Positions 7,897 to 18,986 of a DNA stretch of 64,000 nt are shown in pieces (within the stretch, counting starts at the first letter, position 1; each line of letters opens with the position of its first letter). The DNA is taken from positions 1,210,195 through 1,274,194 of the forward strand of contig NZ_JABBFX010000002.1 in NCBI RefSeq assembly GCF_012927085.1, given 5' to 3'. The position numbers and the translations under genes were made by a program. Source of the DNA: Ramlibacter agri (GTDB lineage: Bacteria; Pseudomonadota; Gammaproteobacteria; Burkholderiales; Burkholderiaceae_C). Below the pieces are notes generated by a model, which ran no database searches, had not been told where the DNA came from, and worked only from the letters and a program-made list of their open reading frames with translations.

Positions 7897-9354
7897 TTAT
7901 CGCCGCAGGGATGCGCGCAGGTCCGGGCTCAGGGCGTAGCTGACGGCCAGCACCGCGACGCCGGCAACGACACCGGCAACGAGTTGCCAGGGCAGTTGCT
8001 CCGGCACGCCAAGGATCTGGAACAGGATGTAGACCGCCAGCAGGCATACGCCGCCGACGACCAGCGCGCGCCAGGGCAGCCACAGCCGCAGGCCGCCACC
8101 GACGGCGCCCAGCGTGACGAGGCAGATGCCGGTGAACAGCACGTTGAGCCAGGCCATGAGCAGGCCGCCTTCGTGCGGCCCGTAGGCCAGCAGCAGGGCC
8201 AGCGCGAAGCCATAGGCGAAGACGGCGGCCCGCATGCGCTTCTGCGCGGCCAGGATGGTCAGCGCGATCGCGGTCAAGGCTTGCGGCAGCAGGCCCCAGG
8301 CGGCGATGCGGCCCCAGGTCGCCACGTCCTGCAAGGCCTCGGGCTGCATGCGGCCCCAGCCGAACAGCAGCCGGGCCAGGGCCGGCGCCGCCACCACGAG
8401 CCCCGCCGCGCAGGCGCAGGCGAGCACCCAGGACAGCGCGAAGCCGCGCCGGATGACGCTGGCCGCCTGTTCGCGCGAGGACGCGCGCGCCAGCGCCGAC
8501 GCAATCGGGCCCAGAGCCAGCGTGGCGACCAGCTGGATCGCCAGCATCAGGGGCAGCTCCGCGAGCTTCCAGCCGTAGTTGAACGTGGCCAGCGCGCCTG
8601 GCCCCTGGTCCGAGGCCAGCGAACGGGCGGCGAAGGGCAGCGCCAGCGGCAGGCCGGCAGCGGCGATGGCCCAGAACCAGATCGGCGTAGGCGGCAGGTC
8701 GGCGCCCTCCTCCTGCGGGATCGAGCGCGAGAAACGTCGGTTGCGCCAGGACAGCCATACCAGCCGCGCCAGCATGGCGGCCATCAGGCCCCAACCCAGC
8801 CGGTCGACCGCCACCAGGGGCGCGCCGCTCACATGGCGCGCGACCAGGTACAGCGTGGCGATCAGGACGACGTTGACCACCAGGTTGGCGGCATAAAGCC
8901 CGAGGAAGTCGCGTTCGAACTGCAGCCGCGACGCCCACAGCGCCGCCAGCAGCGCGAAGGGCACGGCGCCGGCGCTCCACAGCAAGGCCCGCGCCGCGGG
9001 CGACAGCAGCTCGTTGGGCAGGCCGCCGGCCAGCCAGTCGACCGCCAGGCGGTTGGCAGCCGCCAGGGACGTGGCCGCCACGCAGCCCGCCAGCACCAGG
9101 CCGTGGCCGGCGCGGCGCTGGCTGGCGGCGATCTGGCCCTTGTTCAGGGTCGCCCAGGCCGGCAACAGCACGTAGGCCAGGCCGCCGCTGGCGAACACGC
9201 CCACCAGCCAGTCCGGCAGGGTCAGCATCAGGACGGCGACGTCGCCCAGGCCCGTGGCGCCGAAAGCCGCGGCCTGCGTCGTCTCGCGCAGCAGGCCCAG
9301 CAGGCGGCTCGCCAGCAGCAGGCAGAGGGAGAGAAGGCCGGCCTTGAGGAACAT
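7897..9354 (-). CDS. MurJ/MviN-family lipid-linked oligosaccharide flippase
   Basis: A 485-residue polytopic membrane protein with about 13-14 hydrophobic segments. The N-terminal [21 protein letters not shown] and [15 protein letters not shown] correspond to the conserved MurJ start (SR-LGxxRE, FA-GA-xxFxP). MurJ flips lipid II, and cluster-borne relatives may carry polysaccharide repeat units. As the first gene of a nine-gene polysaccharide operon it is more likely a dedicated flippase than the housekeeping MurJ, but the sequence does not prove it. It is divergent from lysS, with a 94-base gap. Confidence 0.75.
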   Translation of the reverse strand: MFLKAGLLSLCLLLASRLLGLLRETTQAAAFGATGLGDVAVLMLTLPDWLVGVFASGGLAYVLLPAWATLNKGQIAASQRRAGHGLVLAGCVAATSLAAANRLAVDWLAGGLPNELLSPAARALLWSAGAVPFALLAALWASRLQFERDFLGLYAANLVVNVVLIATLYLVARHVSGAPLVAVDRLGWGLMAAMLARLVWLSWRNRRFSRSIPQEEGADLPPTPIWFWAIAAAGLPLALPFAARSLASDQGPGALATFNYGWKLAELPLMLAIQLVATLALGPIASALARASSREQAASVIRRGFALSWVLACACAAGLVVAAPALARLLFGWGRMQPEALQDVATWGRIAAWGLLPQALTAIALTILAAQKRMRAAVFAYGFALALLLAYGPHEGGLLMAWLNVLFTGICLVTLGAVGGGLRLWLPWRALVVGGVCLLAVYILFQILGVPEQLPWQLVAGVVAGVAVLAVSYALSPDLRASLRR

Positions 9355-9373
9355 GGGTGGGGATTATCGAGCT

Positions 9374-9390
9374 CGGCGAGCGACTCGCCG
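9374..9390. promoter_or_regulatory. Inverted repeat between murJ-like gene and lysS
   Basis: A perfect 7-bp inverted repeat, CGGCGAG and CTCGCCG, with a 3-base spacer, lies in the 94-base gap between the divergent murJ-like and lysS genes. It sits 10-26 bases upstream of the presumed lysS -10. It could be an operator, or simply a GC-rich hairpin. Confidence 0.35.
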
Positions 9391-9399
9391 GGCAAAAAC

Positions 9400-9405
9400 T
9401 ACAAT
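9400..9405 (+). promoter_or_regulatory. Possible lysS -10 element
   Basis: TACAAT, five of six matches to the sigma-70 -10 consensus, lies 43 bases before the lysS ATG. No convincing -35 is seen at 16-18 bases upstream. The surrounding A-rich stretch stands out in this GC-rich context. Confidence 0.4.
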
Positions 9406-9448
9406 GGAGGGTTCCGCCCACCCCGCGCCGGCACGTCCGGCTCCCAGC

Positions 9449-10975
9449 ATGTCCGAACAGCAAACCACCCCGCCCACCGACGAGAACCAGCTCATTGCGG
9501 AACGCCGCGAGAAGCTGAAAGCGCTGCGCGAGGCCCACAAACAGGGCGCGGGCCCGGCTTTCCCCAACGACTTCAAGCCGGGCGACCAGGCCGCCGCGCT
9601 GCACGGCGCCCACGGCGCCAAGGCCGCCGAGCAGCTGGAAGCTGAGGGCATGGTGGCCAAGGTGGCCGGTCGCATGATGCTCAAGCGCGTGATGGGCAAG
9701 GCCAGCTTCGCCACCCTGCAGGACGCCAGCGGCCGCGTCCAGATCTACGTGACGCGCGACGCGGTGGGCGAGGAAGCCTATGCCGATTTCAAGCGCTGGG
9801 ACCTGGGTGACATCGTCGGCGCCGAGGGCAAGATGTTCAAGACGCGCACCGGCGAGCTGTCGCTGCACGCCACGTCGATCCGCCTGCTGACGAAGAGCCT
9901 GCGCCCGATGCCGGACAAGTTCCACGGCATGCAGGACCAGGAGCAGAAGTACCGCCAGCGCTACGTCGACCTGATGACGGACGAAGAAGCCCGCAAGCGC
10001 TTCATCGCGCGCAGCAAGGCGATCTCCGGCATCCGCGACTTCATGGTGCAGCACAACTTCCTGGAAGTGGAGACGCCCATGCTCCACCCGATTCCCGGCG
10101 GCGCCAACGCCAAGCCCTTCATCACCCACCACAACGCGCTGGACCAGGAGATGTACCTGCGCATCGCGCCGGAGCTTTACCTGAAGCGGCTGCTGGTGGG
10201 CGGCTTCGAGCGGGTGTTCGAGATCAACCGGAACTTCCGCAACGAAGGCATCTCGGTGCGCCACAACCCCGAGTTCACGATGATGGAGTTCTACGCGGCC
10301 TACTGGAACTACCGCGACCTGATGGACTTCACCGAGGCGCTGGTGCGCGACGCCGCGCAGAAGGCCGTGGGCACGCTGCAGCTCACTTACGGCGGCAAGC
10401 CGGTGGACCTGGCGCAGCCCTTCGAGCGCCTGACGATCCGCGAAGCGATCCTGAAGCACACCGAAGCCGGCGCGAACGTCGACGACCGCGACTGGCTGGT
10501 GCAGCAGCTGCGCAAGCTCGGGAAGTCCGAGGAGAAGGATCGCCTGTCCGGCCGCTCGCTGGCTTCGCTGCAGGTGATGTACTTCGAGGAGACGGTGGAG
10601 GAGAAGCTGTGGCAGCCGACCTTCATCATGGAGCACCCCACCGAGATCTCGCCGCTGGCGCGCGCCAACGATGAGCGCCCCGAAGTCACCGAGCGCTTCG
10701 AGCTGTACATCACCGGCCGCGAGTTCGGCAACGGCTTCTCCGAGCTGAACGACGCCGAGGACCAGGCCGCGCGCTTCCAGGCGCAGGTGAGCGCCAAGGA
10801 CGCCGGTGACGACGAAGCGATGTTCTTCGACCACGACTTCGTCCGGGCGCTGGAATACGGCATGCCGCCGGCCGGCGGCTGCGGCATCGGCATCGACCGC
10901 CTGATGATGCTGCTGACGGACAGCAGCAGCATCCGCGACGTGATCCTGTTCCCGGCGCTGCGCCGCGAAGGCTGA
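9449..10975 (+). CDS. lysS: Lysyl-tRNA synthetase, class II
   Basis: A 508-residue protein from the ATG at 9449 (start MSEQQTT). It charges tRNA-Lys with lysine. An N-terminal OB-fold anticodon domain (about residues 70-190, [22 protein letters not shown] in pieces) is followed by the class II catalytic core. Motif 2 lies in [21 protein letters not shown], and motif 3 is [13 protein letters not shown] near the C-terminus. The frame stays open further upstream, but MSEQQ is the usual beginning in this group. The gene is single on plus, with a palindromic repeat 5-140 bases after its stop. Confidence 0.97.
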   Translation: MSEQQTTPPTDENQLIAERREKLKALREAHKQGAGPAFPNDFKPGDQAAALHGAHGAKAAEQLEAEGMVAKVAGRMMLKRVMGKASFATLQDASGRVQIYVTRDAVGEEAYADFKRWDLGDIVGAEGKMFKTRTGELSLHATSIRLLTKSLRPMPDKFHGMQDQEQKYRQRYVDLMTDEEARKRFIARSKAISGIRDFMVQHNFLEVETPMLHPIPGGANAKPFITHHNALDQEMYLRIAPELYLKRLLVGGFERVFEINRNFRNEGISVRHNPEFTMMEFYAAYWNYRDLMDFTEALVRDAAQKAVGTLQLTYGGKPVDLAQPFERLTIREAILKHTEAGANVDDRDWLVQQLRKLGKSEEKDRLSGRSLASLQVMYFEETVEEKLWQPTFIMEHPTEISPLARANDERPEVTERFELYITGREFGNGFSELNDAEDQAARFQAQVSAKDAGDDEAMFFDHDFVRALEYGMPPAGGCGIGIDRLMMLLTDSSSIRDVILFPALRREG

Positions 10976-10980
10976 GGGGG

Positions 10981-11113
10981 AACTTCCGAACTTCCGAACT
11001 TCCGAACTTCCGGGACGCAAAGGGCGCAAAAGGGCGCGAAGGACGCAAAAAACAGCTTTGAATTTTTTGCGCGTTTTGCGCCCTTTTGCGCCCTTTGCGT
11101 TCGGAAGTCCGGC
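10981..11113. repeat. Palindromic intergenic element 1 (GACGCAAA family), with 4 x AACTTCCG
   Basis: The element lies between the convergent lysS and nagZ genes. It begins with four exact tandem copies of AACTTCCG (10981-11012). Then come repeated GACGCAAA/GGGCGCAAA units, an AT-rich centre, and the mirror arm of TTTTGCGCCC units ending in TTTGCGTTCGGAAGTCCGG. The arms can pair into a long hairpin with an A/T-rich core. Two relatives occur at 45973-46081 and 50560-50678. A bidirectional-terminator role is inferred from position. Confidence 0.8.
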
Positions 11114-11118
11114 TTCCT

Positions 11119-12207
11119 TCAGGGCAGCAGTTGCAGCGCCCGCATATACCGCGGCTCCGTCATCAAGGCGTCCCACGAAGACGGCGGCGTGACCGGCAGC
11201 AGGGCCAGGCGCCTCTGTTCGCTCACCTCGCTGGGCTGCCAATCGCCGGTTTCCTGCGCCTGCGCCAGGCCATCCAGCATCTCGTCGATCGCCGTGCCGC
11301 CCGGGCTGTTCACCGACTCGTTGCACAGCAGCACCATGTCGCAACCTGCTTCCAGCGCCACGACGGCAGCTTCGGTGTAAGTCACTTCGCGGCCGTCGAC
11401 CTGGCGGGCGCCGGCCATGCTCAGGTCGTCGCTGAAGATCGCGCCGTCGAAATGCAGGCGCTCGCGCAGGATGCCGTTCAGCCAGCGATGCGAGAAGCCG
11501 GCTGGCCGGCCATCCACCCGCGGATAGATCACGTGGGCCGGCATCACGCTGGTCAGCGCCGTCGCCAGCCATTCGTAGGGCCGGGCGTCGTCGCCCAGTA
11601 TCTCTTCCAGTTCGCGATCGTCCTCGGGAATCTCCAGGTGCGAATCCGCGCGCACGTAGCCATGCCCGGGGAAATGCTTGCCGCAGTTGGCCATGCCCGC
11701 CTGCAGCAGGCCCTGCATCAGGCAACGGGAAAGCGCGGTCACCACGCGCGAGTCGCGCTGGAAGGAGCGGTCGCCGATGACGGAGCTGGCGCCGAAGTCC
11801 AGGTCCAGCACCGGCGTGAAGCTGAAGTCCACGCCGCAGGCGCGCAGCTCCGCGCCCAGCACATAGCCGGCGGCGGTGGCCGCAGCCATGGCGTTCATCG
11901 CGCCGCTGCCTTCGCTGCCCTTCGCGTCCCGCATCCACTGCTCGCCGAAGGCGCGCATCGGCGCGAGGTGGGTGAAGCCGTCGGTGCGGAAGCGCTGCAC
12001 GCGGCCGCCTTCGTGGTCCACGCAGATCAGCAGGTCGCCGCGGATGGACTTGATCTCGGCGCACAGTTCCGACAATTGTTCGCGGTCCTGCCAGTTGCGG
12101 CCGAACAGGATCATGCCGCCCACCAGCGGGTGGGCCAGGCGGCGGCGGTCGGCGGCGCTCAGCGCCAGGCCGGCGACGTCGATGATCACGGGGGCGTGTT
12201 CGCTCAT
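11119..12207 (-). CDS. nagZ: Beta-N-acetylhexosaminidase (NagZ, GH3 family)
   Basis: A 362-residue cytoplasmic glycoside hydrolase that removes GlcNAc from anhydro-muropeptides in cell-wall recycling. [41 protein letters not shown] and FSDDLSM (nucleophile Asp region) are the classical GH3 NagZ motifs. The loop with KHFPGHG carries the catalytic-dyad histidine. The ATG at 12207 overlaps the acpS stop (ATGA), which places it last in the operon. The palindromic element follows directly. Confidence 0.95.
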   Translation of the reverse strand: MSEHAPVIIDVAGLALSAADRRRLAHPLVGGMILFGRNWQDREQLSELCAEIKSIRGDLLICVDHEGGRVQRFRTDGFTHLAPMRAFGEQWMRDAKGSEGSGAMNAMAAATAAGYVLGAELRACGVDFSFTPVLDLDFGASSVIGDRSFQRDSRVVTALSRCLMQGLLQAGMANCGKHFPGHGYVRADSHLEIPEDDRELEEILGDDARPYEWLATALTSVMPAHVIYPRVDGRPAGFSHRWLNGILRERLHFDGAIFSDDLSMAGARQVDGREVTYTEAAVVALEAGCDMVLLCNESVNSPGGTAIDEMLDGLAQAQETGDWQPSEVSEQRRLALLPVTPPSSWDALMTEPRYMRALQLLP

Positions 12208-12605
12208 GGTTTCTCTTTCTGTTCGACGACCACGAAGCTGGCCGCGTAGTCGGTTTCGTCGGTGACGCTCACCATGGCCGTGAGGCCGCGCGCCTCGCAC
12301 CAGTCCTTCAGGGCGCCATGCAGCACGATCACGGGCTTGCCGCTCGCCAGCTTGCCCACTTCGCAGTTGCGCCAGGTCATGGGCATGCGCATGCCCAGTC
12401 CCACGGCTTTGCTGAAAGCTTCCTTGGCCGAGAAACGGGTGGCCAGGTAGCGCACGCCGCGCTCGGGCCAGCGGGCGCTGCGGGCGCGCCAGGTGGCGAG
12501 CTCCGCTTCGCTCAGGATCTTCTGCGCGAAGCGGTCACCGTGCTTCGCCAGCGATTCCTTGATCCGGCGGACGTCGCAGATGTCGGTGCCGATGCCGTAG
12601 ATCAC
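12204..12605 (-). CDS. acpS: Holo-[acyl-carrier-protein] synthase
   Basis: A 133-residue AcpS that attaches the 4'-phosphopantetheine arm of CoA to a serine of ACP. GTDICDV (D8, Mg-binding) and [13 protein letters not shown] (catalytic Glu) are the diagnostic motifs. It overlaps pdxJ upstream and nagZ downstream by ATGA. Its substrate ACP is encoded about 12.5 kb away, in the same run of minus-strand genes. Confidence 0.96.
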   Translation of the reverse strand: MIYGIGTDICDVRRIKESLAKHGDRFAQKILSEAELATWRARSARWPERGVRYLATRFSAKEAFSKAVGLGMRMPMTWRNCEVGKLASGKPVIVLHGALKDWCEARGLTAMVSVTDETDYAASFVVVEQKEKP

Positions 12606-13354
12606 TTGGCGGCGCCGCGCTCGATGGCTTGCAGGTACTGGCGCACCGTCTCGGCGTAGCCCAGCTCCAGCGCATCGGCAACCAGCGCGTGGCCGATCGA
12701 GACTTCCTGCAGGCCAGGCACGGCGCGGACGAAGTCCGGCAGGTTGTCGCGGCTCAGGTCGTGGCCGGCGTTCACGCCCAGGCCCGCGGCCAGCGCGGCG
12801 CGGGCGGCGGCGGCGAAGCGATCCAGCTCGCCCTGCTGGCGCGGCGTGCCCCAGGCTGCGGCATAGGGTTCGGTATAGAGCTCGATGCGGTCAGCGCCGA
12901 CGGCCTTCGCCAGCGCCATCTGCTCGGGGTCGGCGTCCATGAACAGGCTGACGCGCACGCCCAGGGCCCTGGCTTCGGCGATCAGGGGGCGCACACGCCC
13001 GGCGTCCTGCTTCAGGTTCCAGCCGTGGTCGCTGGTGAACTGGCCTTCGCTGTCCGGCACGAAGGTCACCTGCTGCGGCTTCAGCTCGCGCACGAAGTCC
13101 ATCAGGTTGTGGAAGGGGTTGCCCTCGATGTTGAACTCCGCCTGCGGCCAGGAGGTTTTCAGCAGCACGTGCAGCTCGCGCACGTCATCGGCGCGGATGT
13201 GGCGGGCGTCGGGCCGCGGGTGCACGGTGATGCCGTGCGCGCCGGCCTCCAGGCACAGCTGCGCGGCGCGCGTGACGCTGGGGATGCCCAGGTGGCGCGT
13301 GTTGCGCACCAGGGCGACCTTGTTGACGTTGACGGAAAGCGCTGTAAGCATCAT
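12602..13354 (-). CDS. pdxJ: Pyridoxine 5'-phosphate synthase
   Basis: A 250-residue TIM-barrel enzyme that condenses 1-deoxyxylulose 5-phosphate with 3-amino-2-oxopropyl phosphate in vitamin B6 synthesis. [41 protein letters not shown] and [11 protein letters not shown] are hallmark PdxJ segments. The family begins with a short strand at LSVNVNK, so the ATG at 13354 or the next one fits equally well. A 55-base gap separates it from recO. It overlaps acpS by four bases. Confidence 0.97.
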   Translation of the reverse strand: MMLTALSVNVNKVALVRNTRHLGIPSVTRAAQLCLEAGAHGITVHPRPDARHIRADDVRELHVLLKTSWPQAEFNIEGNPFHNLMDFVRELKPQQVTFVPDSEGQFTSDHGWNLKQDAGRVRPLIAEARALGVRVSLFMDADPEQMALAKAVGADRIELYTEPYAAAWGTPRQQGELDRFAAAARAALAAGLGVNAGHDLSRDNLPDFVRAVPGLQEVSIGHALVADALELGYAETVRQYLQAIERGAAK

Positions 13355-13409
13355 GAGGCCTCAATGCTACGCATTGTGGCGCGAAGCCCTTCGGGCGGCC
13401 GTGCTGGCT

Positions 13410-14156
13410 TCATAAGGCCTGGAGGTCGATCATCAGCTGGCGGGTGCGCAGCGTGGCGACGCCGCAATGGTAGTGGAGGAGCGCGCGCAGCTGCGTCTTC
13501 AGCTCGCCGGCATGGGCGGCCAGCTGCAAGGTCGCGTTGAAGGGCGCCGGGTCGTCCAGGGCCGCCTGCAGGGCCCGCCACTGGGCGCCGGTGAGGCTGC
13601 CGCGGCTGTCCGGGTCGAAGTTCTCCACCAGGCCGCCTTCGGGCCTCAGGCTGTAGCGCTGGTCGTCCGCTAGAGGTGCCAGGGTGAGCGTCTGCAGGTC
13701 CAGGGTCGGCAGCAGGCCGATCTCGCGCAGCAGCAGCAGTTCGAAGGCGCGCAGGGCCGGCTGCAGGGCGTGTTCCGTGCCCTCGCCCGCCAGCACCCGC
13801 ACGGTGGCGGCGTAGGCGTCGAACAGCGCCGGATGGGGGTCGTCACGCGCCAGCAGGCGCAGCAGCAGCTCGTTGAGGTAGTAACCGGACAGCAGCTGGT
13901 CGCCGGAGGGCATGACCTGCCCGCCCAGCCACTCGGCCGACTTCAGGGTGCGGATCTCGGCGTCGCCGCCGAAGGCCACGTGCAACGGCTGCATGGGCAG
14001 CAGCACGGGCCGGAAACTGGAGCTGGGCTTCTTGACGCCCCTGGCCACCACGGCGATGCGGCCGAAGTGCCGCGTGAAGAGGTCGAGGATGAGGCTCGAC
14101 TCGCTCCAGTCGTAGCGGTGCAGGACGAAGGCGGGTTCGTCCGCGATGCGCTTCAT
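13410..14156 (-). CDS. recO: DNA repair protein RecO
   Basis: A 248-residue protein of normal length. The N-terminal OB-fold runs from about residue 8 ([22 protein letters not shown]) to residue 80, including [16 protein letters not shown] helical C-terminal domain follows. It helps RecR load RecA on SSB-coated single-stranded DNA. The start overlaps the era stop by four bases, the usual era-recO pairing of Burkholderiales. The zinc cysteines found in some RecO proteins are not seen. Confidence 0.93.
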   Translation of the reverse strand: MKRIADEPAFVLHRYDWSESSLILDLFTRHFGRIAVVARGVKKPSSSFRPVLLPMQPLHVAFGGDAEIRTLKSAEWLGGQVMPSGDQLLSGYYLNELLLRLLARDDPHPALFDAYAATVRVLAGEGTEHALQPALRAFELLLLREIGLLPTLDLQTLTLAPLADDQRYSLRPEGGLVENFDPDSRGSLTGAQWRALQAALDDPAPFNATLQLAAHAGELKTQLRALLHYHCGVATLRTRQLMIDLQAL

Positions 14157-15094
14157 TCGTAGCCGAAGCTGCGCACGCGGGCCTCGTCGTCCGCCCAGCC
14201 GGTGCGTACCTTCACGAAGGTCTGCAGGAACACCTTGGCTTCCATCAGCCTTTCCAGCTCCTGGCGGGCCTCGGTGCCGATGCGCTTCAGCTTTTCGCCA
14301 CCCTCGCCGATGATCATCGACTTGTGGCTGTCACGCTCCACCACGATGGTCGCGGCGATGCGCACCATGCGCCCGAACTTGGGGCTGGGCTCTTCCTCGA
14401 ACTTGTCGATGATGACGGTGGAGGTGTAGGGCAGCTCCTCGCCGGTCAGGCGGAACAGCTTCTCGCGGATCATCTCGCCGGCCAGGAAGCGCTCGCTGCG
14501 GTCGGTGAGTTCGTCCTCGCCGTACCACCAGGGCTGCTCGGGCAGGTACCTGGAGCAGACTTCCAGCAGGCGCTCGATGTCCTTGCCGTTCTTGGCCGAC
14601 ATCGGCATGAACTCGGCGAACGGGTGCCGCTCCTGCATGTCGCGCAGCCAGGGCGCCAGCTCCGAGCGGCGGTGCACCTCGTCCAGCTTGTTCGCCACCA
14701 GGATGGCCGGGATGCCCGCTTTCAGCAGCGCCAGCACCTTGGCATCGGCCAGCGTGAAGTTGCCCGCCTCGACGACGAACAGCACCACGTCGACGTCGCC
14801 CACCACGCCGGTCACCGCCTTGTTCAGGGAGCGGTTCAGCGCCGAACTGTGCTTGGTCTGGAAGCCGGGCGTGTCGACGAAGACGTACTGCGTCTGGCCC
14901 TGCGTGCGCACGCCGGTAATGCGGTGGCGCGTGGTCTGCGCCTTGCGCGAAGTGATGCTGATCTTCTGGCCCACCAGGGCGTTCAGCAGCGTCGACTTGC
15001 CCACGTTGGGCTTGCCGACGATCGCCACCAGGCCACAGCGCTGCCCCGCGCCCGCGCTATCGGGGGCGCTCGTTGTTTCGCCTTGCTCGCTCAT
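14153..15094 (-). CDS. era: GTPase Era
   Basis: A 313-residue GTPase for 30S subunit assembly. G1 is [10 protein letters not shown]3 is DTPGFQ and G4 is NKLDE. The C-terminal KH domain shows [13 protein letters not shown], the loop that binds the 3' end of 16S rRNA. The start at 15094 (MSEQGETT) is chosen because it overlaps the rnc stop by ATGA. The frame is open further upstream, but that part overlaps rnc and has no family match. Confidence 0.96.
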   Translation of the reverse strand: MSEQGETTSAPDSAGAGQRCGLVAIVGKPNVGKSTLLNALVGQKISITSRKAQTTRHRITGVRTQGQTQYVFVDTPGFQTKHSSALNRSLNKAVTGVVGDVDVVLFVVEAGNFTLADAKVLALLKAGIPAILVANKLDEVHRRSELAPWLRDMQERHPFAEFMPMSAKNGKDIERLLEVCSRYLPEQPWWYGEDELTDRSERFLAGEMIREKLFRLTGEELPYTSTVIIDKFEEEPSPKFGRMVRIAATIVVERDSHKSMIIGEGGEKLKRIGTEARQELERLMEAKVFLQTFVKVRTGWADDEARVRSFGYE

Positions 15095-15780
15095 TTCAGC
15101 CTTGATTTCAATGCCAGCAGCATGGCCGCCGCGGCCGCCTGTTCGCCGGCCCGGCGCGAGGCTCCGATGCCGCGTTCGACCAGCCCCAGTTCGCCCACCT
15201 CGCACTCTACGTCGAATGTCTGCTTGTGGGCAGCGCCCAGCGTGCCGACCACGCGATAGACGGGCAGATGCATCTTGTGGCCCTGCAGCAGTTCCTGCAG
15301 CTCGGTCTTGGCGTCCTTGGCCGCGATGGCGATGGAGGGCTTCAGCTCGACGTCCTGGAACAGGCGCCGCACCAGCGCTTCGGCCGCGGCGTAGCCCGCG
15401 TCCAGGTAGACGGCGCCGATGATGGCCTCCAGGGCGTCGGCCAGGATGGACGGCCGCTTGTAGCCGCCGGACTTGGCTTCGCCCTCCCCCAGCTTCAGCA
15501 GCTGCGGCAGGCCCAGGCCCAGCGCCAGCTGGTGCAGAGGCTCCTGCTTGACCAGGGAAGCACGCACCTTGCTCAGGTCGCCCTCGGGCAGCGACTGCAG
15601 GCTTTCGTAAAGCAGGGAAGCGACCGCGAGGTTGAGGACGGAATCGCCCAGGAACTCCAGCCGCTCGTTGTGCTCGGCCGAAAAGCTCCGGTGGGTCAGG
15701 GCCCGCGCCAGCAGCCGCGGGTTGGAAAATTGGTGCTGCAGGCGCCCCTGCAGCGCCGGCAGCGAATCGGGCTCGGGCAA
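15091..15780 (-). CDS. rnc: Ribonuclease III
   Basis: A 229-residue endoribonuclease for double-stranded RNA, active in rRNA and mRNA processing. The catalytic signature [12 protein letters not shown] is near residues 39-50, and the second acidic site lies in [16 protein letters not shown]-terminal dsRNA-binding domain runs from about residue 155 ([12 protein letters not shown]). It overlaps era by four bases and sits two bases after the DUF4845 gene, the standard lepB-DUF4845-rnc-era order. Confidence 0.97.
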   Translation of the reverse strand: MPEPDSLPALQGRLQHQFSNPRLLARALTHRSFSAEHNERLEFLGDSVLNLAVASLLYESLQSLPEGDLSKVRASLVKQEPLHQLALGLGLPQLLKLGEGEAKSGGYKRPSILADALEAIIGAVYLDAGYAAAEALVRRLFQDVELKPSIAIAAKDAKTELQELLQGHKMHLPVYRVVGTLGAAHKQTFDVECEVGELGLVERGIGASRRAGEQAAAAAMLLALKSRLK

Positions 15781-15782
15781 GG

Positions 15783-16139
15783 TCAGCGGCCGGGCTTCGA
15801 GGTGCCCCGGTACTTCAGGACCATGTAGGCCGGGCCGAACATGTGGAATTCCTTGTCGTAGGCGAAGGACACCTGGATCTCGTCGCCGACCTTGGTGATC
15901 TCCAGGTCGTCGCCCTTGATGGACGTGATGCTGTCGACGTCCGCCGCCTTGTCGAAGATCTTGCGCACTTCGATGACCGTGGAGCCTTCCTTGGCCTTGT
16001 TGATCGCCTTCAGCGCCGCCTGGTACTCCACCACCGTCGGGAATGCCTGCGCCGCGAGCAGGCCCACGCCCGCCAGCACGGCGATGATGAAGATCAGCGT
16101 AAAAAAGGAGATGCCCCTCTGCCTAGCTTTGCCTGCCAT
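15783..16139 (-). CDS. DUF4845 membrane protein
   Basis: A 118-residue protein with a single N-terminal transmembrane segment ([19 protein letters not shown], about residues 12-30) and a small periplasmic domain. [13 protein letters not shown] resembles a type IV-pilin-like start, but no prepilin cleavage motif is clear. The family lies between lepB and rnc in many beta- and gammaproteobacteria and has no established function that I know. Its position suggests a link to secretion or the envelope, but this is only context. Confidence 0.85.
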   Translation of the reverse strand: MAGKARQRGISFFTLIFIIAVLAGVGLLAAQAFPTVVEYQAALKAINKAKEGSTVIEVRKIFDKAADVDSITSIKGDDLEITKVGDEIQVSFAYDKEFHMFGPAYMVLKYRGTSKPGR

Positions 16140-16165
16140 TGCTCACCCTCTCCAACGTGTCTTGA

Positions 16166-17131
16166 TTATTTGAACGAGCCAATGCGCTTCAGGTCGCCGA
16201 AGTTCATCCAGATGAAGAACGCCCGTCCGACGATGTTCTTGTCGGGGACGAAGCCCCAGTACCGCGAATCCAGCGAATTGTCCCGGTTGTCGCCCATCAT
16301 GAAGTAGTGCCCCTCCGGCACCTTGCAGACGACCCCCTCGACACTGTACTTGCAATTGTCCCGGTAAGGAAAGTCCTCGACGCCGGGCACGAAGGCGGGC
16401 CGCTCGTCGTCGTTCAGCATGCTGTGCTTGCGCTCCCCGAGCTGCTCGTCGAACTGCTTCAGGTAGCGCATGGTGTCGCTATCCAGGAACTCGCGCGGGT
16501 TGGACACCGGCACCGGCTGGCCGTTGATGGTCAGCCGCTTGTTCAGGTAAGCCACGGTGTCGCCCGGCACGCCCACCACGCGCTTGATGTAGTCCAGGCT
16601 CGGCTTGGGCGGGTAGCGGAACACCATCACGTCGCCGCGCTTGGGCGGCGTGCCTTCGGTCAGCTTGGTGTTCAACACCGGCAGCCGCAGGCCATAGGTG
16701 AACTTGTTCACGAGGATCAGGTCGCCGACCAGCAGCGTCGGCATCATCGACCCGGACGGGATCTTGAACGGTTCGACCACGAAGGAGCGCAGCACGAACA
16801 CGGACAGGATCACCGGGAACAGGCCGGCGGTCCAATCCAGCCACCAGGGCTGCGCCAGGATCTTCTGCCTGGCCTCGGCGACCTGCGGTTCCACCGGGGC
16901 GATGCCCTGCGAAGCCAGGCGCGTGTTGCGCTCGGCGGCGCTGGCTTCCAGCTGCGCCGCCGCGCGCTCGCGCCGCGGCAGGTACCAGAAGCGTTCCGCC
17001 AGCCAGTACAGGCCGGTGACGATGGTGGCCAGGAACAGCAGCAGCGCGAAGTTGCCTTCGATCATCTCGAAGTACCAGGCGCCGGCATAACCGACGAAGG
17101 CCGCCAGAACGGCGGCAGTGAGGAAAGGCAT
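16166..17131 (-). CDS. lepB: Signal peptidase I
   Basis: A 321-residue inner-membrane serine protease that cleaves Sec and Tat signal peptides. Two N-terminal transmembrane segments flank a charged cytoplasmic loop. The catalytic serine is in FKIPSGSMMPTL and the lysine in YIKRVVGVPGD. The C-terminal box is MGDNRDNSLDSRYWGFV. It starts three bases after lepA, the classic lepA-lepB pair. The four-gene DUF11 operon at the right end encodes large exported clients, though any signal-peptide protein would be one. Confidence 0.97.
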   Translation of the reverse strand: MPFLTAAVLAAFVGYAGAWYFEMIEGNFALLLFLATIVTGLYWLAERFWYLPRRERAAAQLEASAAERNTRLASQGIAPVEPQVAEARQKILAQPWWLDWTAGLFPVILSVFVLRSFVVEPFKIPSGSMMPTLLVGDLILVNKFTYGLRLPVLNTKLTEGTPPKRGDVMVFRYPPKPSLDYIKRVVGVPGDTVAYLNKRLTINGQPVPVSNPREFLDSDTMRYLKQFDEQLGERKHSMLNDDERPAFVPGVEDFPYRDNCKYSVEGVVCKVPEGHYFMMGDNRDNSLDSRYWGFVPDKNIVGRAFFIWMNFGDLKRIGSFK

Positions 17132-17134
17132 GTT

Positions 17135-18946
17135 CTATTCTTCGACTTGGAGGATGGCCAGGAACGCTTCCTGAGGCACTTCGACCGAGCCGATCTGCTT
17201 CATGCGTTTCTTGCCAGCTTTTTGTTTTTCAAGAAGCTTGCGCTTGCGGGTGATGTCGCCGCCGTAGCATTTTGCCAGCACGTTCTTGCGCAGCGCCTTG
17301 ATGTTCTCGCGGGCGATGACGTTGGCGCCGATGGCGGCCTGGATCGCCACGTCGAACATCTGGCGGCTGATGATCTCCCGCATCTTGGCGGCGACCGCCC
17401 GGCCCCGGTACTGCGACTGGCTGCGGTGCACGATGATGGACAGCGCGTCGACCTTCTCGCCGTTGAGCAGGATGTCGACCTTCACCACGTCGGAGGCGCG
17501 GTATTCCTTGAACTCGTAGTCCATGGAAGCGTAGCCGCGGCTCACCGACTTCAGCTTGTCGAAGAAGTCCAGCACGATCTCGCCCAGCGGCAGCTCGTAC
17601 GTGAGCATCACCTGGCGGCCGTGGTAGGCCATGTTCAACTGCACGCCGCGCTTCTGGTTGGCCAGCGTCATCACCGCGCCCACGTATTCCTGCGGCATGT
17701 ACAGGTGCACGGTCACGATCGGCTCGCGGATCTCCTGGATCTGCCCCTGGTCCGGCATCTTGGACGGGTTCTCCACCATCAGCACTTCGCCGTCGCCGCG
17801 CAGCACCTGGTAGACCACGCTGGGCGCGGTGGTGATCAGGTCCTGGTCGAACTCGCGCTCCAGGCGTTCCTGCACGATGTCCATGTGCAGCAGGCCCAGG
17901 AAGCCGCAGCGGAAGCCGAAGCCGAGCGCCTGGCTCACTTCCGGCTCGTAGTGCAGCGACGCGTCGTTGAGCTTCAACTTCTCCAGGCTGTCGCGCAGCG
18001 AGTCGTACTGGTTCGCCTCCACCGGGTAGAGGCCGGCGAACACCTGCGGCTGGATTTCCTTGAAGCCGGGCAGCGGCTCGGTTGCCGTGAAGGCCGCGCC
18101 GCCGGTGCCGGCCTTGATCATGGTGACCGTGTCGCCGACCTTGGCGGCCTGCAGTTCCTTGATGCCGGCGATGATGTAGCCCACCTCGCCCGCTTCCAGC
18201 GACTCGCGCTGCACGTTCGAGGGCGTGAACACGCCGAGCTGGTTGGCCTCGTAGGTGGCTTCGGTCGCCATCAGCTTGATGCGGTCGCCCTTGGCGAGGC
18301 GGCCGTCCACGACGCGCACCAGCATCACGACGCCGACGTAGCTGTCGAACCAGCTGTCGATGATCATCGCGCGCAGCGGCCCCTGTGGATTGCCCTTGGG
18401 CGCGGGGATGCGCGCGACGATCGCCTCGAGGATCTCGTCGATGCCCATGCCGGTCTTCGCCGAGCACGGAATCGCGTTGCTCGCGTCGATGCCGATCACG
18501 TCCTCGACTTCCGCCTTCGCGTTCTCGGGGTCGGCTTGCGGCAGGTCCATCTTGTTCAGGACCGGCACCACTTCGACGCCGAGTTCGAGAGCGGTGTAGC
18601 AGTTCGCCACGGTCTGCGCTTCGACACCCTGGCTCGCATCGACGACGAGCAATGCGCCTTCGCATGCGGAGAGCGAGCGCGAGACTTCATACGAGAAGTC
18701 GACGTGGCCCGGCGTGTCGATCAGATTGAGGTTGTAGACCTGTCCATCGCGCGCCTTGTACGTGAGCGCAGCGGTCTGCGCCTTGATGGTTATCCCACGC
18801 TCCTTTTCGAGATCCATCGAGTCGAGCACCTGCTCTTCCATCTCGCGATCGGAGAGTCCGCCGCAACGCTGGATCAAGCGGTCAGCGAGCGTCGATTTGC
18901 CGTGGTCGATGTGCGCGATGATCGAAAAGTTTCTGATGTGATTCAT
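17135..18946 (-). CDS. lepA: Elongation factor 4 (LepA)
   Basis: A 603-residue translational GTPase that acts on stalled or assembling ribosomes. G1 is AHIDHGKST, followed by DTPGHVDF and NKMD. The C-terminal LepA-specific region ends in [11 protein letters not shown] and a short tail. The ATG at 18946 is preferred over the adjacent in-frame TTG at 18949. No strong ribosome-binding site is visible. The gene sits 40 bases after a terminator-like hairpin with a T-tract, so its expression may depend on read-through (see findings). Confidence 0.96.
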   Translation of the reverse strand: MNHIRNFSIIAHIDHGKSTLADRLIQRCGGLSDREMEEQVLDSMDLEKERGITIKAQTAALTYKARDGQVYNLNLIDTPGHVDFSYEVSRSLSACEGALLVVDASQGVEAQTVANCYTALELGVEVVPVLNKMDLPQADPENAKAEVEDVIGIDASNAIPCSAKTGMGIDEILEAIVARIPAPKGNPQGPLRAMIIDSWFDSYVGVVMLVRVVDGRLAKGDRIKLMATEATYEANQLGVFTPSNVQRESLEAGEVGYIIAGIKELQAAKVGDTVTMIKAGTGGAAFTATEPLPGFKEIQPQVFAGLYPVEANQYDSLRDSLEKLKLNDASLHYEPEVSQALGFGFRCGFLGLLHMDIVQERLEREFDQDLITTAPSVVYQVLRGDGEVLMVENPSKMPDQGQIQEIREPIVTVHLYMPQEYVGAVMTLANQKRGVQLNMAYHGRQVMLTYELPLGEIVLDFFDKLKSVSRGYASMDYEFKEYRASDVVKVDILLNGEKVDALSIIVHRSQSQYRGRAVAAKMREIISRQMFDVAIQAAIGANVIARENIKALRKNVLAKCYGGDITRKRKLLEKQKAGKKRMKQIGSVEVPQEAFLAILQVEE

Positions 18947-18986
18947 CAACGGGAACGTTCAAGTGATTGATTCAAAAGGCGCGCAC

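Noticed and set aside
6530..12064. A very long minus-strand frame (1844 codons) spanning murJ to nagZ
   Set aside because: Only its last part is the real sugar-transferase gene. The rest runs out of frame through murJ, antisense lysS and nagZ.
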